Positions 47,262 to 58,745 of a DNA stretch of 64,000 nt are shown here, one piece after another. Under the pieces are notes generated by a model, which worked only from the letters and a program-made list of their open reading frames with translations, had not been told where the DNA came from and did not search any database. The DNA is from Sepioteuthis lessoniana (Eukaryota > Mollusca > Cephalopoda > Myopsida > Loliginidae): contig OY757916.1 of the NCBI GenBank assembly GCA_963585895.1, forward strand, positions 24,146,836 through 24,210,835. The letters are read 5' to 3'. Made by a program: the position numbers and the translations under genes. How positions within the stretch are numbered: the first letter of the stretch is position 1; every line of letters starts with the position of its first letter.

Positions 47262-47400
47262 AATCCCTCGATTGCTCCTCTTTACCCTTAATCCTTACCT
47301 TATAATGCTGAGTGTTAAGCAAGGCAGACTCAAGTACGATTTTTTGAATCTTTAGAATGACTCGATCTGGGATTGAACCCCGGTTTATTCTTAATTAGGA
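47262..47400 (-). repeat. S3 SINE, 3'-truncated, minus
   Basis: CTTACCTTATAATGCTGAGT through GGGATTGAACCCCGG. The LINE-like 3' end (plus-strand left) is missing. Confidence 0.7.
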
Positions 47401-47424
47401 TTTAATCATGCTAATTAGTTATCC

Positions 47425-47957
47425 ATTATATGAGTTTGTGTATAATACACACTGATCTCTGATTATCATGTGGAAATCTGATCTTTGATCTTTCGGATGA
47501 AATAAAAGAGAATTTCTTCCAAGCTGTGGCTGCATCAGTTCTACTATATCGATGCACCACCTGGACGCTAACAAAATGCATGGAGAAAAAAAGCTTGATT
47601 GGAACAACAGAAGAATGTTATGTGCAGTTTTTAATAAATCCTTGAAGCAGAAATCCACAAAAAAGCTGCTGTGTCGTTACCTTTATCTCATCTCATAAAA
47701 TATTCAAGTAAGACAAACAAAACATGCTGGGCACAGCGAATGAAGCCAGGACAAACTCATAAGAAATGTTCTCTTATGAACCCTTACATATGTACACGTC
47801 AGTGTTGGGTGATCAGCAAGAACTTACTTTCATCAGCTTTGTGTGGACACTGGAAGCAGTGAAGAGGACCTGCAAAGAGTAATGGACAATAAGGCCAGAT
47901 GACAAGAGAGAGTTAGGGAACTCTTTTCTTCCTGCACAAGCTGATGATGATGATGAC
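47425..47957 (+). pseudogene. RTE-like LINE 3' end, strongly diverged
   Basis: Plus strand, frame-broken equivalents of FFQAVAASVLLY and TTWTLTKCMEK, then a C-terminal region and a GATGATGATGATGA tail at 47943. From a different RTE subfamily than 34863. Confidence 0.7.
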
Positions 47958-48087
47958 AAACTTTCAGTTAGGTAAATTCGAGAAAAAATCTCTTGTATAG
48001 AATCTGCATTGATTTTCTAGTAGCTAAATTTATACTAGATTTAACATTTGTTCAACTTTTCACCAAGTTTGTATCAACTATCTATTT

Positions 48088-48533
48088 TTGGTTTGGTTTT
48101 ATGGCACATCAACCATTGTAGGTTATTTAATGCCAAATCCATTTTTACACATATAAACATTTCTATTTCAAACTATTCTGTTTATTATAAGTATAGTTTT
48201 TTGTTTACACATAGTTAAATGTCAAAACACTTTTATTTCAAACAATTCATTTTAGCATAGTAGTTTAAATGTCAAAACAGTCCCATCTCAAACAATTCAG
48301 TTTAGCATACAGTTTAGTTCTATTTGACCGATAGATAGGAATCTATCAGGTGCTACTGCTCCTGACCAAAGTGGACCTGGGAGTAATGGCAATAAAGGGG
48401 TATTTCACATTTCCAAAATCTCCCGCATTACTGAAGCCTCTCCTTCACATTGTCATATCCAGGACACTCGTTGGCAGAGTCTTACCCCTTGGCAGAGATG
48501 CTGTCAGTGTATTCTACAGTCTGAGTCAACTGG
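48088..48533 (-). repeat. F1 copy, minus
   Basis: Begins with the reverse tail (GGTTTGGTTTTATGGCACAT) and ends at the head (GTGTATTCTACAGTCTGAGT). The only near-complete minus F1 seen. Confidence 0.8.
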
Positions 48534-48800
48534 GTAATGTATCAATTAGAAATAAGATTTTTCAAAGTTTATATAATCTTTTGAAACACAAAATTTTCAC
48601 AATATTTAGAGCAAAGGTAAGGACATGTTCATATGAACATGTAAAAAGCTTTCAATAATAATAAATACTCATTCAAAGAAAGAAATTAAAAGGAAGAATT
48701 CTTTCCAGTGATCATTAAAAACAGAATAAAACAGTTGCCTAATCCTGAATATGGCAGTACATGAGGCTAAAAATGAAAGGTAATATTAAGGCCTCATGTA

Positions 48801-49045
48801 CAGAGTGTCTCAAGAGAGATGCGACCTATTAATATGACAATGATTTATTACAAGTACAATGTCAGTCATTGGGAACTTGTCCTGATAAAAGATACATCCT
48901 ATGAGCTAGAGACATCAAATCAATGTTGTTTTTTTTTAATTGTTATTATATCAGCTTCCAGGACACGCAATCTTTTTTGAGCTTCTTGTCTCAGTAATAA
49001 ATCATTATCATATTAATGGGTTGCATCTATTTTAAGACTGTTTTG
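48801..49045. mobile_element. MITE with ~45 bp terminal inverted repeats
   Basis: Left arm 48807-48850 (GTCTCAAGAGAGATGCGACC, then TATTAATATGACAATGATTT). Right arm 48995-49040 reads inward GTCTTAAAATAGATGCAACC, then CATTAATATGATAATGATTT. Few mismatches across 45 bp. No ORF inside; superfamily not assigned. Confidence 0.85.
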
Positions 49046-49132
49046 AATGATTTTGTTTCCAAATAAGTTGTGACGCAAAATATTTTTTCTTCTTTTTTCA
49101 AGTCATTGAGACCAATGATTAATAGTTGTTAT

Positions 49133-49380
49133 GTAGTGCGTAGTCGAGGATGACTTAGAGGCTCCTTTTTCAATAGCTACTACACCAAGGTGTAGGGGAG
49201 GGTGCAACTCCTTTCCCTGGATTGCTCCACTTTACCCTCGATACTACCTTATATTGCTGAGTGTTAAGCAAGGAGGTATCAAGTAACATTTTTAAAGTCT
49301 TTGGTATGATGCAACCTGAGATTGAACCCAGGTCTCCCAGACCATTGGCAAAACTCTACCCTCTAGATCAATGAGCTGGT
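49133..49380 (-). repeat. S3 SINE, minus
   Basis: From GTGCGTAGTCGAGGATGACT to ACCATTGGCAAAACTCTACC. Confidence 0.8.
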
Positions 49381-50019
49381 TAGTTGTCATAGCATACTAT
49401 TTTCAAATCTGAAACAAAAAAGAACTCAAGATTATTATTTGTAGTGTTAGCAGTCACATAGGTCCCATGTATATTGAGATATCCTATATAATTCTCACCC
49501 CTAGTTTTAGGCTTAGAAATAGGGGAAAAAGTGTGTATTGTAGACAAATAATTATAGTATATATGTTTCTTTTACACTGCTCTAATTTATAATATATCCT
49601 GTGTTTATTTTTAAAAAATGCTGGACTCAGTTGCTTTTACAGTGGACACAGGTTGAAGCAGATTTCATCACTTGATTCTTACATGGAAACTCTTGTCACT
49701 GAAAAAAGAAGAAAGGAAAAAAAAAAAAATTGGTAGCTGGGGTTTTCTGAAGATTCAATAGGTTGCTTGAAAAGTATTGATACCACTTGTCATTTTATGT
49801 AGAATTTGTGACATAGGAGTTTTACTTGGTCTTCAAATCTGACCTTTTTCTCTCCCACTGTGACAGACTTGGGCATGGCATTGAAAATTTCACCCAGCTC
49901 TTTGCTCATGCCTTGAAAATGATCCCTTAGATCGATGTGTCACTTATCTTTCAAGTGACCAATTCCATCTTGACGTAAATGTATTTTTCATCTGAGAAGG
50001 TTGATATATATCTATATTC

Positions 50020-50057
<38 letters not shown>

Positions 50058-50735
50058 TGAGAGAGAGTTGTTCAGATTAGTTTTTGTCTGTCTTATCAAT
50101 AAAAAAAGCAACCACAACAACATAATATACAAAAATATTTTTACTTTTATCTTCTTAAAGAACCTTGAAACAGCTTTTAGCCAGGGGCTAATGTCCAGAA
50201 TTTGTAATTTAGATTTCTTTTTTTTTTTTTTTTTTTTGCCGCTGTTCTTAAACCCACCAACACGTTTGGTTCTGGGTGGTCAACTTTCAAAAGTTACTTG
50301 TATATAAATAACCTCCAACACACACGATAACTTTTCAGGTATGAATCATTCATGAGAGTATTTCAACTTTTCACAAACATTGCCTCTTTGAGATCAAAGG
50401 TCATGAAAGATGGTGACAAAAACTCTGTATCTCTTTATTAATCGTTTTAGCAAAGAGATAAGGTATGTGCAAGAAGTAGAAGTTTTAAAGCTTAATGTGA
50501 TGAATTTGCAATGACATCTTTCCCAGCCAAATAAAACTACAAAGCAAAAGAGAAAAATATTCTTTAACTATATAAGAGAGGTATTCATTTGGTTACTAGT
50601 GTTTTACTCATGTCTCATTATAATATAATAATAATGAACAAAATGACCTTTTCTCTATGTTTCTATGTCTTTAACTTTTGTCGTAAATTCAACGATTGAA
50701 TCTCGTCCAGTGTTGAACATCTGATAACAAAGCAA
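49381..50735. other. Unassigned AT-rich stretch
   Basis: (TA)n(GA)n at 50020-50067 and a T17 run at 50220-50237. No gene or family recognised. Confidence 0.5.
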
Positions 50736-50737
50736 TG

Positions 50738-50990
50738 GGGGTACCCTTGAGGTGTAATGGTTAAAGTGATGGACTACAAAATCGTAGTAAGTGAGTTCAA
50801 ACTCCAGTCACCCTATTATGTTCACTTTTGGACAAATACCCTTGGGAAAGGTATGAACCCCTCTTATCCTCCCAGCAATGGGTAAAATAGTACCACTACT
50901 GTTCTTCTAGAAGGAATTAAATAACCTAAAAATTTTGATACGCCATTAAACAAAGAAACCAAATCAAACCAAACCAAACCAAACCAATCC
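50738..50990 (+). repeat. S2 SINE, plus
   Basis: GTACCCTTGAGGTGTAATGG, AGTGAGTTCAAACTCCAG (B-box), body ATTATGTTCACTTTTGGACA, tail TTTTGATACGCCATTAAACA plus AAACC repeats. The AAACC tail is shared with F1. Confidence 0.85.
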
Positions 50991-50999
50991 ATATCAACA

Positions 51000-51400
51000 A
51001 TGCCAACATACCTAAACTCACTCTGCCAGTGGGGCTTGAAATATATTGACTCTTGAACAAGAGTAAGGCCCTCACAAAATGGGTATGACGCTAAACTGTA
51101 TTTGATTGTGAGGCTCCAGATATCTGGAGACCTGGGAAGTGTGGAGTCACTCATTATTTCCTTTACTTTCAGGTCCACTCTAGCCTGAACTAGTCATAGC
51201 TGTTTGAGTTCAATGGAATGTTTAAAAATTATTCAAATGTTATATGATCGCATGCAAAAATAAAAAAAAACATTGTAAGAAACACCTACTCCCAAAATGT
51301 AAATATGAATGTACCATGAATGTGATTCTCTAACATCTGGGCCTAAAATAATCCTCAACAGGTTGATGTGTCATTAAAATCAATCAATAAATTAATCAAA
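51000..51400 (+). repeat. F1 variant copy
   Basis: CCAGTGGGGCTTGAAATATA head and a GTTGATGTGTCATTAAAATC tail. Same variant as 33795-34200. 51401-51800 is unassigned AT-rich sequence. Confidence 0.6.
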
Positions 51401-51802
51401 TACTCCTTGAAAACTGAAATTCAATTTGAAATACAAAGTTAAGCAAGTTACAAAGATTCTATACTGATCCTAAACAGAAAGTAAGGGACTGATACAGTGA
51501 TTTTACGCAGAGCACAAAGAAGCTCTGATTGTGAGCAAAAGATAATTACCTCCTTATTTTTTATGGATACTATGCCAGTGTTTATATAATCACAATTGCC
51601 ACTCATTTTAATGTCTAATAAAGAAAATAGAAAGCTCCAGTTTTGATTAAACTATAAAAAAAAACAATGATATACGTTAATGGAAAAGACTTATTTATTG
51701 ATGAAATACAAGAACGTAAATTCATTGATGTTGTTGAGATATTTTTCTTTTTGTCAAAATCAAAAGGAAGTGCATTTGAAAGTCAAATACATCTTACTAA
51801 AG

Positions 51803-52242
51803 CCCAGTTGGCTGGGGCAGTAGAATATACTGATTACATTTCAGCAGAGGCGTAAGACCTTCCCCAAAAAACTCTCCTAGGTATGGCACTAAACCAACTG
51901 ATAGCGAGGTTCCAGTTCTGAACCTGTGGGGAATATGGAATTAGATTAAAGTAATAATAATAAAGTACTGCTTCATTGCTATTACTCCCAGGTCCACTAT
52001 GACCCAGAGTACCAGTTGGGATCCCATCTATGAATCAAATAAAACTGTTCAATCTAGAGATTATTATACAGATTTATTAATGTTAGATATTAATATTTGA
52101 AACCATTTGACAGTGAGCTCTAGCTTGTTTAAAAACATATTGCCTATAGACTATTCACTTTAAAATCATATATGTATAAACAGGATTGGGTATTAGATAA
52201 CAAGGAAGAGTTGATATGCCATTAAACCAAATAATCTAACTT
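51803..52242 (+). repeat. F1 variant copy
   Basis: CCCAGTTGGCTGGGGCAGTA head and GTTGATATGCCATTAAACCA tail. Confidence 0.75.
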
Positions 52243-52246
52243 AACC

Positions 52247-53165
52247 TAATCACCATCATCATCAAGTCATATTGATTTCATGGATTTCTGACTATCTCTT
52301 TCCATCTTTCCCTATCAGCGATTGCTCCGAGCAAGTCTTCCAAATGAATTCCAGTGTCCCCTCATGATTTTTATCATTAAGCTGTATTGTCCAGCAGGAC
52401 ACATGGCATAATGGTTATAGGCATTGGTTCCCTAAGCTTCTAAGGAGATAATCCTCTGGAGATTGCAGGTTCAATCCTGACTGCAAGCGAGTAACAATAC
52501 AGGAATACTTAACACTTCTGCCCAGTTATGGCAAACAGAATCAGAACAGGCGACCCCCATGGATTCAATAAAGGACGTAGTTTGAAGTTATGTGTTCCTG
52601 AGTTTGACCAACACCTGAAGAAGGCCGGAGAACATATCGGCTGAAATATTGTGGAAATAGAATAAAGATGATGACAATAGTCCAAAAACCCTTAATGATA
52701 AAAATCATCTAGCTTTGTCTCAGAAATTTAAACTACAAATATCCACTCATGATGGAAATAAGTTCTTTCTGGTTGGCCAAAACTGGCACATCTGTGTGTA
52801 GAGGTCAAGAATGTCACTGATGAGTTCATCCTTGCTTTTCTAACAGTGCCTTGCATGTCTTGTTCGTCTTACTTGGATGATTTTTAAGATGAAGTAGAAT
52901 GAGCTTAGAGCTGCTATTTTTGTGGGATGTTGCTTCCCGGATTTGTTCAAAATAGCATGTAGCATATTTGTATAGTTTCCATCAGTCTTTTCCTACATGC
53001 ATTTTATTAGCCTCCATGTGGTACATCCATACAATAGTATTGACGCAGCAACAACTTAGTAAAAATCCCAATTTATTCTATTGGATAGATTAGATTTCTG
53101 TATGATTAATAACCTTTTGATAGCAGTCCATGCTTTTACTTGGTGTATGTTGACATCCCTTTCAG
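52247..53165 (-). pseudogene. RTE-like LINE 3' end, interrupted by S4
   Basis: ATCATCATCAAGTCATATTG tail junction at 52254, then diverged C-terminal sequence to 52368, S4 at 52369-52745, and continuation to about 53165. There the CAGTAGATGAGATATTGCTG segment has been amplified into the adjacent minisatellite. Frames are destroyed. Confidence 0.7.
52369..52745 (+). repeat. S4 tRNA-derived SINE, copy 2, with TSD
   Basis: TGGCATAATGGTTATAGGCA (A-box) and TTGCAGGTTCAATCCTGAC (B-box), separated by a longer-than-tRNA spacer. Body CTGAAGAAGGCCGGAGAACA. TSD CTCATGAT at 52361-52368 and 52746-52753. Removing it restores the RTE sequence. Confidence 0.85.
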
Positions 53166-53610
53166 TAGATGAGATATTGCTGCTGAGTCAGTAGATGAGA
53201 TATAGCGGCTGAGTCAGTAGATGAGATATTACTGCTGAGTCAGTAGATGAGATATTGCTGCTTAGTCAGTAGATGAGATAATGTGGCTGAGTCAGTAGAT
53301 GAGATATTACTGCTTAGTCAGTAGATGAGATATTGCGGCTGTGTAGTAGATGAGATATTACGGCTGAGTCAGTAGATGAGATATTGCTACTTAGTCAGTA
53401 GATGAGATATTGCTACTGAGTCAGAAGATGAGATATTACTGCTTAGTCAGTAGATGAGATATTGCGGCTGTGTAGTAGATGAGATATTACGGCTGAGTCA
53501 GTAGATGAGATATTGCTACTGAGTCAGTAGATGAGATATAGCGGCTGAGTCAGTAGATGAGATATTACTGCTTAGTCAGTAGATGAGATATTGCAGCTGA
53601 GTCATGTGAA
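53166..53610 (+). repeat. 26 bp minisatellite born from an RTE copy, ~17 units
   Basis: Unit CAGTAGATGAGATATTGCTG plus CTGAGT. A private variant (GCGGCTGTGTAGTAGATG) occurs twice, at 53335 and 53463, in the same local order, which implies block duplication of about 128 bp. The left border is continuous with RTE sequence. Confidence 0.9.
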
Positions 53611-53971
53611 CTTTGAGTGGAGATCTCTCCATCTCGTTTAAAATACATATACCCAGTCCTAACTTTATATCTTACTAAATATGACAATTCAAATTCATTT
53701 TGGCCAAAAATAATTTTTCCTGTTGTTCTTTTTGAACATGTATGATCAACTTTACAAATCCATTGGGAAATTTGAGAAATTTTGTTCACTTATTCTACAA
53801 AAGTTTTTTAAAATTTTATCTACAAGTGTTTTGCAACATCATTTGTCATTTTTTAGGATTTAATAAGTGTGATATTTTTTCTATGAAATCTTGTGTAAAT
53901 TTTCTTTTGATATCTGAGAATTTTTTTATCCTGAGTGGAGATAGAGTTTGGATATTTGTTGCATTTCTATA
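53611..53971. other. Unassigned AT-rich stretch
   Basis: Nothing recognised. Confidence 0.4.
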
Positions 53972-54235
53972 GCATTTTTGGCCTAATTAGCAGAGTGTTT
54001 GCGAATGGCCCTGGAGACCTGGCTTCAATACCAAAGACTCAAAAAAATGGTACTTGATGCTACCTTGCTTAACACTCAGCATTATAAGGTAAGGATCAAG
54101 GGTAAAGTGGAGCAATCCAAGGAAAGGAGTAGTGCCCTCCACTACACCTCGGTGTAGTAGCTATTGAAAAGGGAGCCTTCAGATTACCCTCAACTACAGT
54201 CGCTTACTTTACTTACTTTACTTACAGTTTCTAAA
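53972..54235 (+). repeat. S3 SINE, plus, small internal deletion
   Basis: TGGCCTAATTAGCAGAGTG head. The B-box region is shortened (GGCTTCAATACCAAAGACTC). Ends at CGCTTACTTTACTTAC with tandem TTACTTACTT. Confidence 0.75.
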
Positions 54236-54257
54236 TTTAGAGGGTCACTTGTCCTTG

Positions 54258-54289
<32 letters not shown>

Positions 54290-54841
54290 ATATCAAATTG
54301 TGCTGATAGCATAGATGAGCTTGACTATGCTTTCTATCCCTGTTGGTTATCACTTTGGCATATCTTTAATTAGGCATCTGTAACACTTCGATAGCATCTT
54401 GAATATTTGAGTTTAAAATAACAACAGTTGACTCTGTTATTTGAAATACAAAAAGCCTTTATTTGGCTGTGTACATTTCTACCAGTTCAATGTAACCACG
54501 AGGAGAGGAAGACCTTCTAAAGGTTAAAGAGCAAATCTCACTTCCAGCTACAAAGAGGTAACCCTCCCAACCAACATCTAACCCAACTTATCTCTTTGGG
54601 TTTCAAACTCAACTCCTCCTGTATCTAAAATTATCTTTTCTTATATAACATTTTCTAAATTATTTCATCTGTAAGTCATTTTTCAGCTTTGGTTTGTTTA
54701 TTATCCATATCTTGTCGTCTCCATCATTATTTTGACGTAAGGTTTATACCTGGTCACTACCTGTGCACGTGTTTGCCCTTGGCGAATAACCAGTCTACAA
54801 CCTCACCAAACTAAATAATAAAGTAATTAATATAATCAATT
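54236..54841. other. Unassigned, with (TA)n
   Basis: (TA)n at 54267-54290 and a possible very degraded RTE tip at 54295-54350. Nothing else recognised. Confidence 0.4.
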
Positions 54842-55356
54842 ACTAGGACAGCAATCGATAGGCTCTCGATCATATGGAAACCAGACCTGACTGATAAAAT
54901 GAAACGCAGTTTCTTCCAGGCAGCAGTCGTATCGATACTGCTACATGGATGCACTTCTTGGACGCTAACTAAATGGCTGAAGAAGAAGCTAGACGGCAAT
55001 TACACGAGAATGTTGTGAGCAATATTGAACAAGTCCTGGCGGCAACACCCCACAGGGCACCAACTATACGGCCACCTGCCTCCCATCACGAAAACTATCC
55101 AAGTTAGACGAACCAGACACGCAGGACACTGCTGGAGAACAAGGATGAACTCATCAGTGATGTACTTGTATGGACCCCTGCATATGGCCAAGCAAAAGCA
55201 GGATGACCAGCTCGAGCATACATACAGCAGCTATGTGAGGATACGGGATGTAGACCTGAAGACCAGCCAGAAGCGATGAATGATAGGAAGAAGTGGCGAG
55301 AGAGGGTCAGGGATATCTGTGCTAGCGGCACGACATGATGATGATGATGATGACTA
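54842..55356 (+). pseudogene. RTE-like LINE 3' end with stop and frameshift
   Basis: Plus strand: AIDRLSIIWKPDLTDKMKRS, then LHGCTSWTLTKWLKKKLDG, NYTRML then an in-frame stop near 55015, and HLPPITKTIQVRRTRHAGHC. Tail (GAT)n at 55337-55354. Close in sequence to 34863-35550, so young but already broken. Confidence 0.8.
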
Positions 55357-55397
55357 ATAGAATCATTAATATAATAAATTACCACCCTAATTATTTT

Positions 55398-55850
55398 ACA
55401 CGTCCAGTGTCTGTACAGAGCTGATGAATGTAAAATTTTGCTGGTTGGCCAACACAGGAGGGTCCGTGTGTTGGAGTCAACAAAAGTAATAGGAAGTAGG
55501 TAGCCATACAACTGTGGAATATTGCTTCTAGGATTTGTTCAAAACAGCACATAGCATTTTTGTGTAGTTCCCATCAGGCCTCTTTTCCATGCATTTCATT
55601 AGCATCCAGGTGGTGCATCTATACAGTATTACTGACACAAGCACTGGTTGGAAGAAATTACATTTCCTTTCATCAGAGATAAGATTTCCATAAGATTGAT
55701 AATCTCTCAATAGCATTCCATGCCTTCAATAGGTGTATGTTGACATCACATTCAATAGAGAGATACTGCTACTAAGGTAGGTGAACTAGTTTACAAATTT
55801 CAGAGGCTTAACACTGAAAGTGGAGATGGTTTCTTCTGTTTTATTTGTAT
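55398..55850 (-). pseudogene. RTE-like LINE fragment, minus, lacking its tail
   Basis: The minus strand encodes CNFFQPVLVSVILYRCTTWM and NYTKMLCAVLNKS (55528-55716). It lacks the (GAT)n end and faces the previous copy tail-to-tail. Confidence 0.7.
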
Positions 55851-55959
55851 TCAAGTAGAGGCCAATGCATCATGCTGCTTGTTCATGATCTAGCACTTCT
55901 TACAGATTTACAAATATCTCCACCGAATCCCTGCTGCCTATATATATATATAAAAGTAA

Positions 55960-56165
55960 AGTTGGCAACCATAGTCGAGGGTGACTCAAAGGCTCCCTTT
56001 TTGATCGTGTAGAGTGTAGATTGCTCCACTTTACCCTTGATCTGTAACTTATTATGCAAGGCAGCATCAAGTACAATTTTTTTGAGTCTTTGGTATGACT
56101 CAACCCGAGATTCAACCCAGGTCTCACGGGCCAATGGCAAACACTCTAACCACTAGGCCAATATA
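55960..56165 (-). repeat. S3 SINE, minus, internally deleted
   Basis: From AAGTTGGCAACCATAGTCG to CAAACACTCTAACCACTAGG, missing part of the middle (about 60 bp). Confidence 0.75.
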
Positions 56166-56302
56166 TATATATACTAATTATATCTCATACATTTTGAAAC
56201 ATAGTACTTTTAAAGATATATTCAAAAATAATCAAAAAGTGATACATAAAACATTGTCTTATAATTTATATACAAATAAATACATCCTTTGAATATCTTC
56301 AT

Positions 56303-56735
56303 TAGCCCAGTTGGCTGGGGCTTGCAGAATGCACTGACTGCATCTCTTCAACAATACTGTACTTATGCGAAACTAAATTGATTGAAATAGAACTGTTTGA
56401 TCATTTAACTGTGTGTAAACAAATGACATGTTTAACTGAATTGTTTGTGGTATGTAGCAATACTTGGAACCATTTAAATTTTTTGACATGTTAAACTGAT
56501 TTATCTGAAATAGAACTGTTTTCCGATTTAACTGTGTATTCATATTAGATAGAAATAAGGAAACCATTTAATTGTGAACAAAAAATGAGCTCAGGCTCAT
56601 TTTAATTGTGATCTCTAAAATGTGTTTAGAAATCATATATTTAATATATATGTATGAAAAGGATTTGGCATTAAATGACATACAATGGTTGATTTGCCCT
56701 GAAACCCAACCAAAACCAAACCAGACCAAATAACT
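56303..56735 (+). repeat. F1 copy with mid block deleted
   Basis: Head GCCCAGTTGGCTGGGGCTTG to CTGACTGCATCTC jumps directly to sub-repeats (ACAATACTGTACTTATGCG) and ends GGTTGATTTGCCCTGAAACC. Confidence 0.75.
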
Positions 56736-56749
56736 TCTTTTATCGTATT

Positions 56750-56788
<39 letters not shown>

Positions 56789-57027
56789 ACAGCCTACATA
56801 ATGGACTCGCCTTCCTCCATAAATACACATTAACGAGAGCATCAGAGGGAATTCACCTATCAGTGTGACACAATTACCATTTGCGTACTGCCCCACTGGA
56901 CTCTTAGCTTCCTATCAATAAACTATTGTTTAAACAGATTCACTTGTACCTTGTTTCTGTAACTTGAATATATATCTTTTTCGATCAGCCCTTTTTGTAT
57001 TCCCCATGGCTTTCTTTTGTCAGTATC

Positions 57028-57054
<27 letters not shown>

Positions 57055-57058
<4 letters not shown>

Positions 57059-57425
57059 GATTTTCATGCTTAGATGTTCGAGTCTTCTTGTTTCTTTTTG
57101 TATATTGGGATCCAAATGATAGAGAAAGTGTGCCATATTTACCCAAGTGCTTTCAACCATAGCTCTGGTCATCCTCAGAGGAACAATTGGTTTAGTTTTT
57201 TTCTTGATGTGAATTTTACTCATTTGGAAGGTTTTTTTTAATTTTAATATATGGTTGGTCCATTCACACCAAAAAAAACAAAACAAAACCAACAGTTCCC
57301 CTGAGGATGACCAGTAACATGGTTTTAAGCGCTTAGGTAAATATGGGACACTTTCTCCACCATTTGGATCCCGACTTACAGAAAGAAACCTGAAGACTTG
57401 AATGTCTTAACAGAAAGATCATACG
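57055..57425. repeat. Large inverted repeat, arms ~140 bp
   Basis: Left arm 57055-57195 and right arm 57288-57425 are reverse complements at roughly 80% by eye. Shared blocks include GAGGATGACCAG, GGTAAATATGG, CACTTTCTC and CATTTGGATCCC. The spacer is about 90 bp. The CCTGAGGATGACC phrase resembles Penelope-like or DIRS element termini. Two opposed copies of one terminus is the simplest reading. Confidence 0.8.
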
Positions 57426-58219
57426 AAAAAAAATACTCCGTGGTCTACATACTGGATACATACCGACGCAATGATAACAGACACATGATAAATGACAGAC
57501 ACACGAATAAAGGACACAGGAAGGAAGACGCAGGAAGACTTCTTTAACAACATATTTACCTCTCTCTTTATTGCAAGGGTTCGAAAGGGTTGTTCAAGGT
57601 TTGCATGTGAGAGGGTACTGGAGACCGAACATAAACTTCATATTTTGACCTCCACTACTTATGACCGTCACGTTGTGTCTTTCTTGTTCTCTTAGATGCT
57701 CAACCAGAGGTCTTGGGGTCCACTGCTGGATGCTGGCTTTCTTTATGGCATCTTATCAGCATCTTCTCTGGACCCCTAACTCCATCGGGGGTTTCCGAGG
57801 ACCCCCTCGGTCGGTGTGGCTTTCCCTACCACATCTGGTCTGTAGCTGTCTGGAATTCTACTGGCAACTGCTTTGGCACCCAACTCAACTGAGTTAAATA
57901 ATAATTCAACGCCCACACCATCGCCCACTGGATCTTTGAAATCGAATGTTTAATCGTCATCAAGCGGAAATAACTGTCATGCAGTTCAGAGGTTACTCTC
58001 TTCCGGTGCATCACTGTAGTAGCACAATGGGACCTTCACCTTGTCCCATATCATAAGCCTTAATTCGCCCACGCGATCTCTTTCGATTACTGGCCATTGG
58101 AATGTGTCACTTCCTTCCGGTGTATCACCTTGGAATAATATTTTGGGGCCGGGTCGAAGGTCAAAATATAACACTATGATAAAGCCTACTTGAACAATGA
58201 CTTGCTGCCAAAGTACGCA

Positions 58220-58250
<31 letters not shown>
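57426..58250. other. GC-richer unassigned block, possible solo LTR or gene relic
   Basis: Clearly less AT-rich than its surroundings. Minus-strand ORFs 57986-58276 (GDTPEGSDTFQWPVIERDR, RLMIWDKVKVPLCYY) and 57826-58014 look less like composition noise than others here. On the minus strand an AATAAA at 57567-57572 is followed by GTCTTCCTGCGTCTTCC, reminiscent of an LTR R/U5 region. A motif GTGAYRCACCGGAAG occurs twice about 110 bp apart (58003 and 58115). I cannot assign it. Confidence 0.4.
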
Positions 58251-58251
<1 letters not shown>

Positions 58252-58434
58252 AATTTCTATCAGTTATCTCATACAATTATCTATTGAATCATAATTGGTA
58301 TAGGGCCCCAAATTCTGAGCACTTAGTGATTATCAAACTAACTACAGTAATTATGGTCTCTTGTATTAGCTTGCTAACTATGATTTTACTGTGAAACCCT
58401 TAGTCTGCTCATAAATATCTATCTAGCTAATATT

Positions 58435-58745
58435 TTATATCTTTCTATCTATCTATCTCAGTCTGTTTATTCCTAACTATCTCAGTATTTTCATATCTAT
58501 CTATCTATCTATCTATCTCAGTCTGTTTATACCTAAGTATCTCAGTATTTTCATATCTATCTATCTATCTATCTATCTATCTCAGTCTGTTGATACCTAA
58601 GTATCTAAGTATTTTCATATCTATCTATCTATCTATCTATCTCAGTCTGTTTATACCTATCTAAGTATTTTCATATCTATCTATCTCAGTCTGTTTATAC
58701 CTAACTATCTAAGTATTTTCATATCTATCTATCTATCTATCTATC
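58435..58745. repeat. (TATC)n with ~60 bp higher-order period
   Basis: CTCAGTCTGTTTATACCTAA recurs at about 58457, 58517, 58580, 58641 and 58685 between (TATC)n runs. Confidence 0.9.
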
